Shown here: piece by piece, positions 1-5,677 of the stretch
Layout: each line of letters begins with the position of its first letter
Numbering within the stretch: the first letter of the stretch is position 1
NCBI GenBank assembly: GCA_002293245.1
Contig: DBCV01000002.1
Span: 4,452-13,684 of the forward strand
DNA length: 9,233 bases
DNA from: Candidatus Saccharibacteria bacterium UBA949
GTDB taxonomy: Bacteria; Patescibacteriota; Saccharimonadia; Saccharimonadales; Saccharimonadaceae
Reading direction: 5' to 3'
Translations under genes and position numbers: made by a program
Notes under the pieces: generated by a model
The model's database searches: none
What the model was told of the DNA's origin: nothing
What the model saw: the letters and a program-made list of their open reading frames with translations, nothing else

Positions 1-68
1 TTGCCGTGGTCAACGTGGCCCATCGTGCCAACGTTCACATGCGGCTTGCTTCGGTCAAAATTTGCCAT
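1..68 (-). CDS. tuf: Elongation factor Tu, N-terminal fragment
   Basis: EF-Tu is the GTPase that carries aminoacyl-tRNA to the ribosomal A site. Only the first 22 codons lie in the window; the gene continues past the left edge. The translation begins MANFDRSKPHVNVGTMGHVD, matching the highly conserved EF-Tu start (MAxxKFxRxKPHVNVGTIGHVDHGKT), and the P-loop is about to begin at the edge. The ATG is at 66-68 on the minus strand. A good Shine-Dalgarno (AAGGAG, with 5 bases before the ATG) supports this start. It is the last gene of the str cluster here, downstream of the NYN gene, and has its own promoter (111-139), although read-through from the upstream operon is possible because no minus-strand terminator with a U-tract is seen between them. 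The identification is secure despite the short length. Confidence 0.95.
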   Translation of the reverse strand, partial: MANFDRSKPHVNVGTMGHVDHG

Positions 69-110
69 TTTTACTCCTTAACTTTTTATCATAAAACTTA
101 TTATGCAGCT

Positions 111-139
111 ATTATACAGACTACTTTTGCTTTTGTAAA
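111..139 (-). promoter_or_regulatory. tuf promoter (TTTACA-17-TATAAT)
   Basis: On the minus strand, -35 TTTACA (134-139) and -10 TATAAT (111-116) are separated by 17 bases. Transcription should start near 104, giving a leader of about 36 nt with the tuf ribosome binding site. Expected of a sigma70-type promoter; sequence match only. Confidence 0.8.
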
Positions 140-190
140 GAGCCAAAACGAGCTATTTTTTGCGGTTTTCAAAAAAGCCACAACCACCTA

Positions 191-218
191 TTGACTTTTT
201 TTTTCGATTTGCTATAAT
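191..218 (+). promoter_or_regulatory. Plus-strand promoter with extended -10, no protein gene downstream
   Basis: TTGACT (191-196), 16 bases, TATAAT (213-218) preceded by TGC (210-212), an extended -10. The predicted start is near 225. It points away from tuf toward the 3' end of the NYN gene. The only thing before the terminator at 237-286 is about 60 nt of RNA, so it probably drives a small RNA. Confidence 0.7.
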
Positions 219-224
219 AGAGCT

Positions 225-286
225 ACAAATTCAGACGAAGAGGGACTCGTATGGAGAGATACCTGAGAGCGCCCTCTTCATTTTTT
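225..286 (+). ncRNA. Candidate small RNA of about 60 nt between tuf and the NYN gene
   Basis: A strong plus-strand promoter (191-218) and a U-tract terminator (281-286) bracket about 60 nt. Bases 237-244 (GAAGAGGG) pair perfectly with 272-279 (CCCTCTTC). Inside, 246-252 (CTCGTAT) pairs with ATAC (259-262) and GAG (265-267) across a two-base bulge, leaving the loop GGAGAG (253-258), which is purine-rich and Shine-Dalgarno-like. The 3' end overlaps the stop codon of the NYN gene on the other strand by a few bases, so antisense action on that mRNA end is possible. An ATG at 251 opens a frame that runs past the terminator, so a peptide is unlikely. No known RNA family was recognised. The ends are inferred from promoter and terminator geometry. 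Confidence 0.45.
237..286 (+). terminator. Intrinsic terminator of the plus-strand transcript
   Basis: Eight perfect base pairs, 237-244 with 272-279, are followed after one base by T6 (281-286). The intervening 27 bases can form an inner stem. On the minus strand the hairpin is followed by GTCTGAATTTG, which is not a U-tract, so it should act mainly in the plus direction. Confidence 0.7.
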
Positions 287-784
287 AGTGCTCAATTCCA
301 GATACCTTCTTACTTCGGTCGTGTATAGACGCACCTTATGCTCGGCCGCAACCTCATTGTAAAGCGAAGATCTGAAGGGGCTCGGGAACATGATGGCCCT
401 TAACTTTTTATCGGTAATCAATCTAGTCACCATCTTCTTATAATCTCCATCGCCGGAAACTATAACCACTTTTCCATCAATCTTTTTACGATAAACGGCG
501 TCCATAACAGCAAAAACTATGTCTGTGTCAACATTACCTTTTTTCTTGCCTTTCGCTAATTTCGCATGTTCGCGAAAAACCAAGGAATAGCCTACTTCTC
601 TGACGAATTTGTACATTTTTTCGTACGCTTTATCGTATGCACCAAAAAAGTAAAATGCCCTCCGGACACCATACTTTTCCCTTAAAAACACCCGAAACTT
701 ACGCAGGTCAATCTTCCACGGCTTTGCCGCATTCGAAGTACCCTGCGTAAGATTCTGCGCATCGATAAATGCCAAGTTCTTCAT
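278..784 (-). CDS. NYN-domain (PIN-like) ribonuclease family protein
   Basis: A 168-residue single-domain protein of the NYN/LabA (DUF88) family, which has the PIN-like nuclease fold and is expected to cut RNA with Mg2+ held by acidic residues. Visible motifs: FIDAQNL (residues 6-12, first Asp D8), KGNVDTDIVFAVM (82-94, with D86 and D88), and IVSGDGDYKKMV (108-119, D112 and D114). The C-terminal half ends in a Lys-rich tail. The ATG at 782-784 is preferred; an in-frame TTG lies six bases upstream (790). Neither has a well-placed Shine-Dalgarno, but the start is only 14 bases past the fusA stop, so coupled translation is likely. It is visibly more A+T-rich than fusA, which may mean later arrival in the operon. 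Its target is unknown; the setting among translation genes suggests rRNA, tRNA or mRNA processing or decay (inference). Confidence 0.9.
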   Translation of the reverse strand: MKNLAFIDAQNLTQGTSNAAKPWKIDLRKFRVFLREKYGVRRAFYFFGAYDKAYEKMYKFVREVGYSLVFREHAKLAKGKKKGNVDTDIVFAVMDAVYRKKIDGKVVIVSGDGDYKKMVTRLITDKKLRAIMFPSPFRSSLYNEVAAEHKVRLYTTEVRRYLELSTKK

Positions 785-798
785 TATCAACTGGGCTT

Positions 799-2904
799 CT
801 ACTTCTCTCCCGAGCTGCGCTTGGCGATAATCTCCTCCGCAATATTCGGCGGCACTTCCTCGTACTGCGACAACTCCATCGTGGAAGCCGCCCGCCCCTG
901 CGACATCGAGCGCAGGTCGCTAGTATAGCCAAACATGCTAGACAGCGGCACAAAAGCCCTAATCAACTTAGCGCCACCATTCAAGTCCTCCATCGTCTCG
1001 ATTCTACCCCGGCGCGAGTTTAAGTCGCCAATAATATCACCCATGAACTCCTCGGGAGTGGTCACCTCTACGTGCATAACCGGCTCCAAAATCACCGGTC
1101 GAGCTTTCTTTACGCCCTCGCGGGTCGCCAAGGCGCCAGCCAGATGGAATGCTAGCTCCGAAGAGTCCACCTCGTGATACGAACCATCGTATAGCGTTGC
1201 CTTTACATCGACCACCGGATACCCAGCGATCACACCGCCGCTCAAAGTCTCTTTAACACCTTCCATCACTGGCTTGCGGTATTCTTGCGGCACCACACCG
1301 CCCTTGATCATATCCACAAACTCAAAGCCCTTACCCGGCTCATTCGGTTCAAATTTGACCCAAACATCACCATACTGGCCGCGGCCACCGGATTGCTTGA
1401 TATGTTTACCCTGCGCTTCGGAAGTCCCGCGAATCGTTTCCCGGAACGCCACCTGCGGCTCGCCAACATTAGCTTCGACATTAAACTCTCGCTTCATTCT
1501 GTCTACATAAATCTCCAGATGTAGCTCGCCCATGCCGCTCATAATCGTTTGCCCGGTTTCTTCATCCGTTTTCACCCGCAAAGTCGGGTCTTCTGCCATC
1601 AAATGGCTCAGTGCAATACCCATTTTTTCTTGGTCGGCCTTAGTCTTTGGCTCGATCGCCACCGACACCGGTGGGTCCGGAAAATCAATGTTTTCCAGCA
1701 AAATCGGGTGAGCCGGATCGCAAATCGTCGTCCCGGTCGTAGTGTCCTTCAACCCTACCACCGCCGCGATATCGCCCGCCATAATCTCCTGAATATCTTC
1801 ACGCTTATCCGCAAACATTCGCACCAATCGCCCAACTCGTTCCTTGTTGCCAGTTGTCGCATTCAATATATACGATCCAGCCGATAGCTTACCGGAATAA
1901 ACCCGGATAAAGATCAGCTTACCCACAAACGGGTCGGTAGCGATTTTGAACGCCAAAGCTGCCAAGGGTTCGCTGTTGTCAGCTTTTCGTATCACTTCGT
2001 CACCAGTTTTCGGGTTCACGCCAACCGTTTGGCCCAAATCTCGGTCCAATGGGCTCGGCAGATAGTCCACCACCAGGTCCAAAACTTTTTCCACAATCAC
2101 GCCACGGCCGTCGCCACCAGTCACCAAGTAGAAATCTCCGTCCATAATTCGCTTGCGCAGCGCAGCCTTCAGTTCCGGCACGGTAATCGCCTCTTCGCCC
2201 TCACTAAAGAACTTGTCCATCAGTTTTTCATCGGCCTGCACCGCTTCTTCCACCAACATCGAGCGGGCATTCTTGGCTTTTTCCAGCATATCTGCCGGAA
2301 TCTCGCCCTGCACCAACTCTTTGTCTGCGTATTCTTTATACGTGTAGGCCTTCATATCCACCAAGTCCACCACTCCGCAGATGTCTTTTTCAAAACCAAT
2401 CGGCAGGTGAATCGCCACCGCATTTTTGCTCAGCCGCTTGTGAATCGAATCCAAAGACTTATAAAAATCACCGCCAATCTGGTTAATCTTGTTAATAAAG
2501 CAAATCCGTGGCACACCGTATTTATTCGCCTGCCGCCAAACCGTCTCGGACTGGGCCTCCACGCCCATCTTGCCGTCAAAAACCGTCACCGCCCCATCCA
2601 AAACCCGCAAACTTCGCTCCACCTCTGCGGTGAAGTCGATATGCCCGGGCGTGTCAATAATGTTGATCTTGCAACCCTTCCAATGCGCCGTAACGGCCGC
2701 AGAAGTAATTGTAATCCCCCGCTCCTTTTCCTGCTCCATCCAGTCCGTTGTGGCGCCGCCATCGTCGCCCTTTACCAAACTAATCTTGTGCTTCAACCCC
2801 GTGCGATACAAAATCGCCTCCGAAGTCGTAGTTTTCCCCGCGTCAATATGGGCAATAATCCCAATATTCCGCAAATTCTCTAACTTTGTCTCTTGTTCAG
2901 ACAT
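799..2904 (-). CDS. fusA: Elongation factor G with non-canonical guanine-recognition motifs
   Basis: A 701-residue EF-G, the GTPase that drives translocation on the ribosome and, with RRF, ribosome recycling. P-loop [10 protein letters not shown] (residues 18-27), switch [10 protein letters not shown] (62-70), switch [10 protein letters not shown] (84-91), domain [12 protein letters not shown], domain [11 protein letters not shown] and the tip region [12 protein letters not shown], and domain [12 protein letters not shown]...SRRGRI are all present and in order, and the length is normal. Odd: the G4 motif reads NKIN (138-141) instead of NKxD, and the G5 position reads VTGGDGRGV (261-269), where bacterial EF-Gs normally have a G-S-A-x-K-N-K-G type loop. 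Catalytic His88 is kept. The start is ATG 2904 (MSEQE); the Shine-Dalgarno GGAGG sits only three bases upstream. It is third in the str operon, 29 bases after rpsG. The position and complete domains argue that it is the main EF-G rather than a paralogue. Confidence 0.97.
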   Translation of the reverse strand: MSEQETKLENLRNIGIIAHIDAGKTTTSEAILYRTGLKHKISLVKGDDGGATTDWMEQEKERGITITSAAVTAHWKGCKINIIDTPGHIDFTAEVERSLRVLDGAVTVFDGKMGVEAQSETVWRQANKYGVPRICFINKINQIGGDFYKSLDSIHKRLSKNAVAIHLPIGFEKDICGVVDLVDMKAYTYKEYADKELVQGEIPADMLEKAKNARSMLVEEAVQADEKLMDKFFSEGEEAITVPELKAALRKRIMDGDFYLVTGGDGRGVIVEKVLDLVVDYLPSPLDRDLGQTVGVNPKTGDEVIRKADNSEPLAALAFKIATDPFVGKLIFIRVYSGKLSAGSYILNATTGNKERVGRLVRMFADKREDIQEIMAGDIAAVVGLKDTTTGTTICDPAHPILLENIDFPDPPVSVAIEPKTKADQEKMGIALSHLMAEDPTLRVKTDEETGQTIMSGMGELHLEIYVDRMKREFNVEANVGEPQVAFRETIRGTSEAQGKHIKQSGGRGQYGDVWVKFEPNEPGKGFEFVDMIKGGVVPQEYRKPVMEGVKETLSGGVIAGYPVVDVKATLYDGSYHEVDSSELAFHLAGALATREGVKKARPVILEPVMHVEVTTPEEFMGDIIGDLNSRRGRIETMEDLNGGAKLIRAFVPLSSMFGYTSDLRSMSQGRAASTMELSQYEEVPPNIAEEIIAKRSSGEK

Positions 2905-2907
2905 ATG

Positions 2908-2912
2908 CCTCC
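2908..2912 (-). promoter_or_regulatory. fusA Shine-Dalgarno with short spacing
   Basis: GGAGG lies three bases (CAT) before the ATG of fusA, shorter than the usual five to nine. No other in-frame start fits the EF-G alignment. Just upstream the rpsG-fusA gap is almost pure A/T (2917-2934). Confidence 0.6.
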
Positions 2913-2933
2913 ATTTTCAATATAATATATAAA

Positions 2934-3413
2934 TTAAGATCGTGCGAAGTGCGCAAAAGCCCTGTTCGCCTCTGCCATCCGGTGCGTATCTTCCTTCTTC
3001 TTGAACGCCGAACCAGTCTGGTTATACGCATCAATAATCTCCAAACTCAACCGCTCCTGATACGGCATCCCGCTCCGCGCCCGCGCCGCCGCTACCAGCC
3101 ACGTAAAGGCAAAATGTAGTTGCCGGTGGCCAGCAATCGGAAACGGAATCTGGTAGTTTGCACCACCAACCCGGCGCGACTTCACCTCAAAACTCGGGCT
3201 AACATTGCGCAAAGCCTGCTCAAAAACCGCCACCGGATCCTCCGACTTCAGTTTCTTAGCCGCGTTTTCGATCGCAAAATACACCGTCTTTTCCGCCAAT
3301 TGCTTCTTGCCATCCAGCATGGATTTGTTAATCAACCGCTGAATCAAAATGTTCTGGTACCGGCGGTCTGGACTGACCTGCCGCTGCAATGATTTAGTCA
3401 CTTTTCTTGGCAT
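2934..3413 (-). CDS. rpsG: 30S ribosomal protein S7
   Basis: S7 nucleates assembly of the 30S head by binding the 3' major domain of 16S rRNA, and lies at the mRNA exit and E site. The 159-residue translation starts MPRKVTKSLQRQVSPDRRYQ. It carries family landmarks: INKSMLDGKKQLAEKTVY (residues 28-45), VSPSFEVKSRRVGGANYQIP (70-89) and the C-terminal region KKKEDTHRMAEANRAFAHF. E. coli S7 is of similar length. The ATG at 3411-3413 is only three bases after the rpsL stop (TAG, 3417-3419). No clear Shine-Dalgarno is seen, so initiation is probably coupled to rpsL translation. In other bacteria S7 represses its own operon; no such binding site can be recognised here with confidence. Confidence 0.97.
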   Translation of the reverse strand: MPRKVTKSLQRQVSPDRRYQNILIQRLINKSMLDGKKQLAEKTVYFAIENAAKKLKSEDPVAVFEQALRNVSPSFEVKSRRVGGANYQIPFPIAGHRQLHFAFTWLVAAARARSGMPYQERLSLEIIDAYNQTGSAFKKKEDTHRMAEANRAFAHFARS

Positions 3414-3416
3414 AAA

Positions 3417-3830
3417 CTACTTACTCGCTTTCTTGGTGCCGTATTTGCTGCGGCCTTGTTTGCGGCCCTGGACGCCCTGGAAGTCGAGCGCACCCCGGAC
3501 AATATGATAACGCACACCCGGCAAGTCCGGCACGCGACCCCCGCGCACCAATACCACGGCATGCTCCTGCAGGTTGTGGCCCTCGCCACCAATATATGCC
3601 CACACCTCTTGGTTATTAGTCAAGCGCACCCGCGCTACCTTGCGCAACGCCGAATTCGGTTTTTTGGGCGTCTTGGTTGTCACTTTTATGCACACCCCGC
3701 GCTTGAGCGGCGCATTTTGTTTATAATATCGCGTTTTTAGCGTATTGCTAATCGTCCCCAATGCTGGGCTCTTGCTCTTTGAGCCAGCCACTTTCCGGGG
3801 TCGGCGAACTAATTGATTAATAGTTGGCAC
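3417..3830 (-). CDS. rpsL: 30S ribosomal protein S12
   Basis: S12 lies at the decoding centre and controls accuracy. The GTG at 3828-3830 gives [10 protein letters not shown], the canonical S12 N-terminus; the longer frame starting at GTG 3842 would put the start directly against the Shine-Dalgarno (AAGGAG, 3841-3846 region), so the 3830 start, 11 bases downstream, is preferred. The 137-residue protein has the roughly 13-residue N-terminal insertion seen in Firmicutes-type S12 (E. coli has 124 residues), the loop [11 protein letters not shown] (54-64) with the streptomycin-related lysine, and [10 protein letters not shown] (81-90). The second drug-related loop reads [14 protein letters not shown] (97-109): Pro101 replaces the lysine (K88 in E. 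coli numbering) common elsewhere, while the Asp that is methylthiolated in many bacteria is kept. First gene of the str operon. Confidence 0.97.
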   Translation of the reverse strand: MPTINQLVRRPRKVAGSKSKSPALGTISNTLKTRYYKQNAPLKRGVCIKVTTKTPKKPNSALRKVARVRLTNNQEVWAYIGGEGHNLQEHAVVLVRGGRVPDLPGVRYHIVRGALDFQGVQGRKQGRSKYGTKKASK

Positions 3831-3935
3831 TTTCTTAAACACTCCTTAATTATCTTATGGTTATATAACTCTTCCACTTAGTCAGTCAAGGCCCGGCAGC
3901 ACCCGAGACAATCAACCAAACGAAACTCTTACCCT

Positions 3936-3964
3936 ATTTTATCGCACCAGGCCAAAAAAGTCAA
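3936..3964 (-). promoter_or_regulatory. str operon promoter (TTGACT-17-TAAAAT) and leader
   Basis: On the minus strand TTGACT (3959-3964) and TAAAAT (3936-3941) are 17 bases apart. Transcription should begin near 3929, leaving a leader of about 100 nt before the rpsL GTG. The leader can form CTCGG/CCGGG (around 3887-3903) with a six-base loop, and contains the palindrome GTTATATAAC (3860-3869), possible sites for autoregulation by S7 or S12 (inference). The -35 box abuts the U-tract of the upstream terminator. A second TTGACT lies five bases upstream but at non-functional spacing. Confidence 0.8.
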
Positions 3965-3967
3965 GTC

Positions 3968-3999
3968 AAAAAATACCCCCGGCAATTTCTGCCAGGGGT
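3968..3999 (-). terminator. Intrinsic terminator of the membrane-protein operon
   Basis: On the minus strand ACCCCTGGCA (3990-3999) pairs over ten positions (one G-U) with TGCCGGGGGT (3975-3984) around the loop GAAAT, followed by ATTTTTT (3968-3974). It lies 19 bases after the stop of the gene at 4018. On the plus strand there is a C-A mismatch and only TTTATTTATT follows, so it works mainly on the minus strand. Confidence 0.9.
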
Positions 4000-4017
4000 T
4001 TATTTATTCGCCGCTTT

Positions 4018-4437
4018 TCAACTGTAATACCTCCTGCTACGAGGTACCGCTTTCGTCGGCTTATACTGCGGCAACGCCGGTGTCAGCTCAAACACATTCC
4101 AGCCGCTGCCATCAGTTCCCTTGAACTCAACCATACCGACAACTCGGCTCAGATGTCGCATTTTCGGGTTGATAAGTGTCCAACGTTCGGGTTTATCGGT
4201 GTTAGTTTCGGACCACCATTCTAGATAACTCGGTATCGAGTAGATCTTTGTTTCGGCTTCTTCGGACGAATATACACAAACAATCGCATTCCTCCTCGCC
4301 CAATGCGTCACGCTGGCGGCATAAAACGTGGCTTGTTCGTCAGTGCAACCCGACGGAATCGATACCACCAACCTATTCGGCCAGCGTGTCAGGTTCATCG
4401 GTTTTTCCGGTCTAACCACAGTCTTCATTCCCGTCAT
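4018..4437 (-). CDS. Hypothetical 139-residue soluble protein
   Basis: Not recognised. It has no signal peptide or membrane segment. Features: a short basic N-terminus, a hydrophobic beta-like stretch NRLVVSIPSG (21-30), then an aromatic and charged segment ATFYAASVTHWARRNAIVCV (36-55), two adjacent Trp at 74-75, a second beta-rich block RVVGMVEFKG (98-107) and GWNVFELTPALPQY (112-125), and an Arg/Tyr-rich tail PRSRRYYS. The alternation suggests a small alpha/beta domain. The start is decided by AAGGAG nine bases upstream of ATG 4437; the upstream in-frame TTG (4446) touches the Shine-Dalgarno and is unlikely. It begins 18 bases after the membrane protein gene, so the two are one operon, and it is followed by a strong terminator. 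It may act with the membrane protein's cytoplasmic tail (inference from order only). Confidence 0.75.
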   Translation of the reverse strand: MTGMKTVVRPEKPMNLTRWPNRLVVSIPSGCTDEQATFYAASVTHWARRNAIVCVYSSEEAETKIYSIPSYLEWWSETNTDKPERWTLINPKMRHLSRVVGMVEFKGTDGSGWNVFELTPALPQYKPTKAVPRSRRYYS

Positions 4438-4455
4438 TTCAATCAACTCCTTACA

Positions 4456-5211
4456 TCACTTGCCGCCAAACCCTCTAGGCCGCGGCCCGTTGGAACGCCC
4501 GTCATCTTCGTCTTCGCTAGGGTCGTCGCTGTCAGAACTTGCATCGGGCAGTACAATCGGCTCATCTGCCTCGCCTGCCTCATCCTTCTCTCTCTGCTGC
4601 TTGATTACGACCTCATAGCAAAACTTAAGCACCGGACGCAGCAAGCCCAACCCCACCAACTTCACGGCCGCCCACATCAAATATGGCCAAACCCCGAACG
4701 CATAGGCGTAAACCAGCCAAAACCAGCTGTTGCAGATTAATGCGAGCAGCAAGACTATCGTCGTAACCCGGTCTCCACCAGGTATCTTGGTTCTACGTGA
4801 CTTGATAGCAGCGACCACATGAAGAGTCGAAATTACTACTACGCTCAAATCATACACCAGCAACGTTAGACCCACGGTATTGGCCAGCAAAACCAAAAAA
4901 AGCGTCAATGCAACCTCGGACGCAAGTGCGACCATCGTTTTCCTGAGCCCCGCATCGGTCGTCTTGTATTCTTCCCACGTTGCTCGCTCATCCAGCTCTG
5001 GCTTTCTTCTGCCCAGTATCATAGCCAGGCTGGTCAGTATCGGCGTCAGAAAGCCGCACAGACCGATTAGAAATGCGCCAGAATACTGTGCGTCAACTAC
5101 CCCCTGTACCAAGTTACCGGTGAGCTCCACCATCAACTTGACTGTCGCAAAATACGTTGCCAGCGCACCAATTGCTAACGCCAGAGTCACCCGAAAGTCC
5201 ATTTTCTTCAT
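4456..5211 (-). CDS. Hypothetical polytopic membrane protein with acidic C-terminal tail
   Basis: Function not recognised. The 251 residues show about six hydrophobic segments: roughly 8-28, 44-66, 93-112, 115-136, 148-170 and 173-198. Positively charged stretches RRK (68-70) and KSRRTK (137-142) follow segments 2 and 4, predicting these loops and both termini to be cytoplasmic by the positive-inside rule. After the last helix comes KQQREKDEAGEADE and then a low-complexity acidic region rich in Ser, Asp and Glu (207-237), ending in a Gly/Arg/Pro tail. There are four Cys, two of them in or near membrane segments, but no transporter or enzyme motif that I can name. The ATG at 5209-5211 has AGGAGG ten bases upstream and overlaps the stop of a short upstream ORF (ATGA). 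First gene of a two-gene operon driven from 5331-5359. Confidence 0.8.
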   Translation of the reverse strand: MKKMDFRVTLALAIGALATYFATVKLMVELTGNLVQGVVDAQYSGAFLIGLCGFLTPILTSLAMILGRRKPELDERATWEEYKTTDAGLRKTMVALASEVALTLFLVLLANTVGLTLLVYDLSVVVISTLHVVAAIKSRRTKIPGGDRVTTIVLLLALICNSWFWLVYAYAFGVWPYLMWAAVKLVGLGLLRPVLKFCYEVVIKQQREKDEAGEADEPIVLPDASSDSDDPSEDEDDGRSNGPRPRGFGGK

Positions 5212-5246
5212 AATCGCACAACCTCCTCATTTTCATGGTTGTTCAT
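5208..5246 (-). CDS. Possible 12-codon upstream ORF (leader peptide)
   Basis: ATG at 5244-5246 opens a 12-codon frame, MNNHENEEVVRL, ending in TGA at 5208-5210. The TGA overlaps the ATG of the membrane protein gene (ATGA), the usual arrangement for coupled translation. Only a weak ribosome binding site (AAGTGGG) lies directly before it. The main gene's own Shine-Dalgarno (AGGAGG) is inside this frame, so ribosomes on the uORF would cover it. No run of one amino acid suggests classical attenuation. The frame could be chance. Confidence 0.3.
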   Translation of the reverse strand: MNNHENEEVVRL

Positions 5247-5324
5247 CCCACTTTTTAATATGCTAGCCCTTCGCTTCTAGCGCACTCGGCGCGAGCCGGG
5301 CTCAAAAGGGCAAAACCGCCCCAA
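5212..5324 (-). promoter_or_regulatory. Structured 5' leader of the membrane-protein operon
   Basis: About 113 nt lie between the predicted transcription start and the ATG. Near its 5' end GGGC (5318-5321) pairs with GCCC (5308-5311), followed by TTTT (5304-5307), like a small terminator. Next, 5280-5303 can fold in competing ways (GAGC/GCTC or CTCG/CGAG), and GCTAG/CTAGC can pair around 5264-5283. Competing hairpins before a uORF suggest regulation, but no known riboswitch class was recognised. Confidence 0.35.
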
Positions 5325-5330
5325 TACCCT

Positions 5331-5359
5331 ATTATAGCACACATGCTCACAAAAGTCAA
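5331..5359 (-). promoter_or_regulatory. Promoter of the membrane-protein operon (TTGACT-17-TATAAT)
   Basis: On the minus strand TTGACT (5354-5359) and TATAAT (5331-5336) are 17 bases apart, with TGC before the -10 (extended -10). Predicted start near 5324. It is arranged divergently to the plus-strand promoter at 5403-5433. Confidence 0.85.
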
Positions 5360-5402
5360 CTGCCGCCTCGGTATGTGCTGGAAAATAGCCCCGGGCAAAT
5401 AC

Positions 5403-5433
5403 TTACAGATACAGAATCGCCATATGCTATAAT
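5403..5433 (+). promoter_or_regulatory. Extended -10 promoter of the small plus-strand gene
   Basis: TATAAT (5428-5433) preceded by TGC (5425-5427). A weak -35-like TTACAG (5403-5408) lies at 19-base spacing. The predicted start, about seven bases after the -10, falls on or next to the ATG at 5441, so the mRNA is probably leaderless. Confidence 0.7.
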
Positions 5434-5440
5434 TACCATC

Positions 5441-5677
5441 ATGAAAAAACCCAAACACCCAGCCAAAATCGCCGAATTCACCCCCAAAACCTGCTGGGTG
5501 GGCGAGCAAGCCAAGATCATCTACGCCTCCGAAGTAGAAGCCGAACTAGCCGCCCGGGTCGCCGAGTACCAACACCATCTGCCCGCGAGCTCGCTCAAAA
5601 TCTACTCCTGCCCCTACGGCAACCACTTCCACCTTTCGCGGGCCGAAAACCAAGGCGTAAAATCAGGCCCCGGATAA
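5441..5677 (+). CDS. Small hypothetical protein with Cys/His pattern, probably leaderless
   Basis: The 78-residue frame begins MKKPKHPAKIAEF. It has Cys18 in KTCWVGEQAK, an Ala/Glu-rich helix (30-46, EVEAELAARVAEYQ), and a C-terminal motif YSCPYGNHFHLSR (55-67). I recall small Patescibacteria and actinobacterial proteins with a similar layout (basic start, helix, then YxCPxCxxxHLT), likely metal-binding and perhaps RNA- or ribosome-associated; this is from memory and not a firm family assignment. Here the second Cys of the usual CPxC is Gly60, so with Cys57, His62 and His64 the metal site, if any, is altered. No Shine-Dalgarno precedes the ATG, and the promoter geometry puts the mRNA start at the ATG. 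Its TAA lies inside the loop of the terminator. An ORF in the other strand (5255-5509) lacks any such signals. Confidence 0.7.
   Translation: MKKPKHPAKIAEFTPKTCWVGEQAKIIYASEVEAELAARVAEYQHHLPASSLKIYSCPYGNHFHLSRAENQGVKSGPG

Noticed and set aside
251..328. Short ORF starting at ATG 251 within the candidate small RNA
   Set aside because: It reads past the predicted terminator and across the 3' end of the NYN gene; no well-placed Shine-Dalgarno.
2029..2883. 284-residue plus-strand frame opposite fusA
   Set aside because: Antisense shadow of fusA; rich in His/Gln/Arg from complementary codons, with no promoter, ribosome binding site or family features.
3959..3969. Tandem TTGAC repeat near the str promoter as an operator
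   Set aside because: Two overlapping copies only; the upstream one is at 22-base spacing from the -10 and is easily explained by chance next to the U-tract.
5255..5509. 84-residue minus-strand frame overlapping the small plus-strand gene
   Set aside because: It runs across the two divergent promoters, lacks a ribosome binding site, and its Gly/Phe-rich translation mirrors the plus-strand gene.
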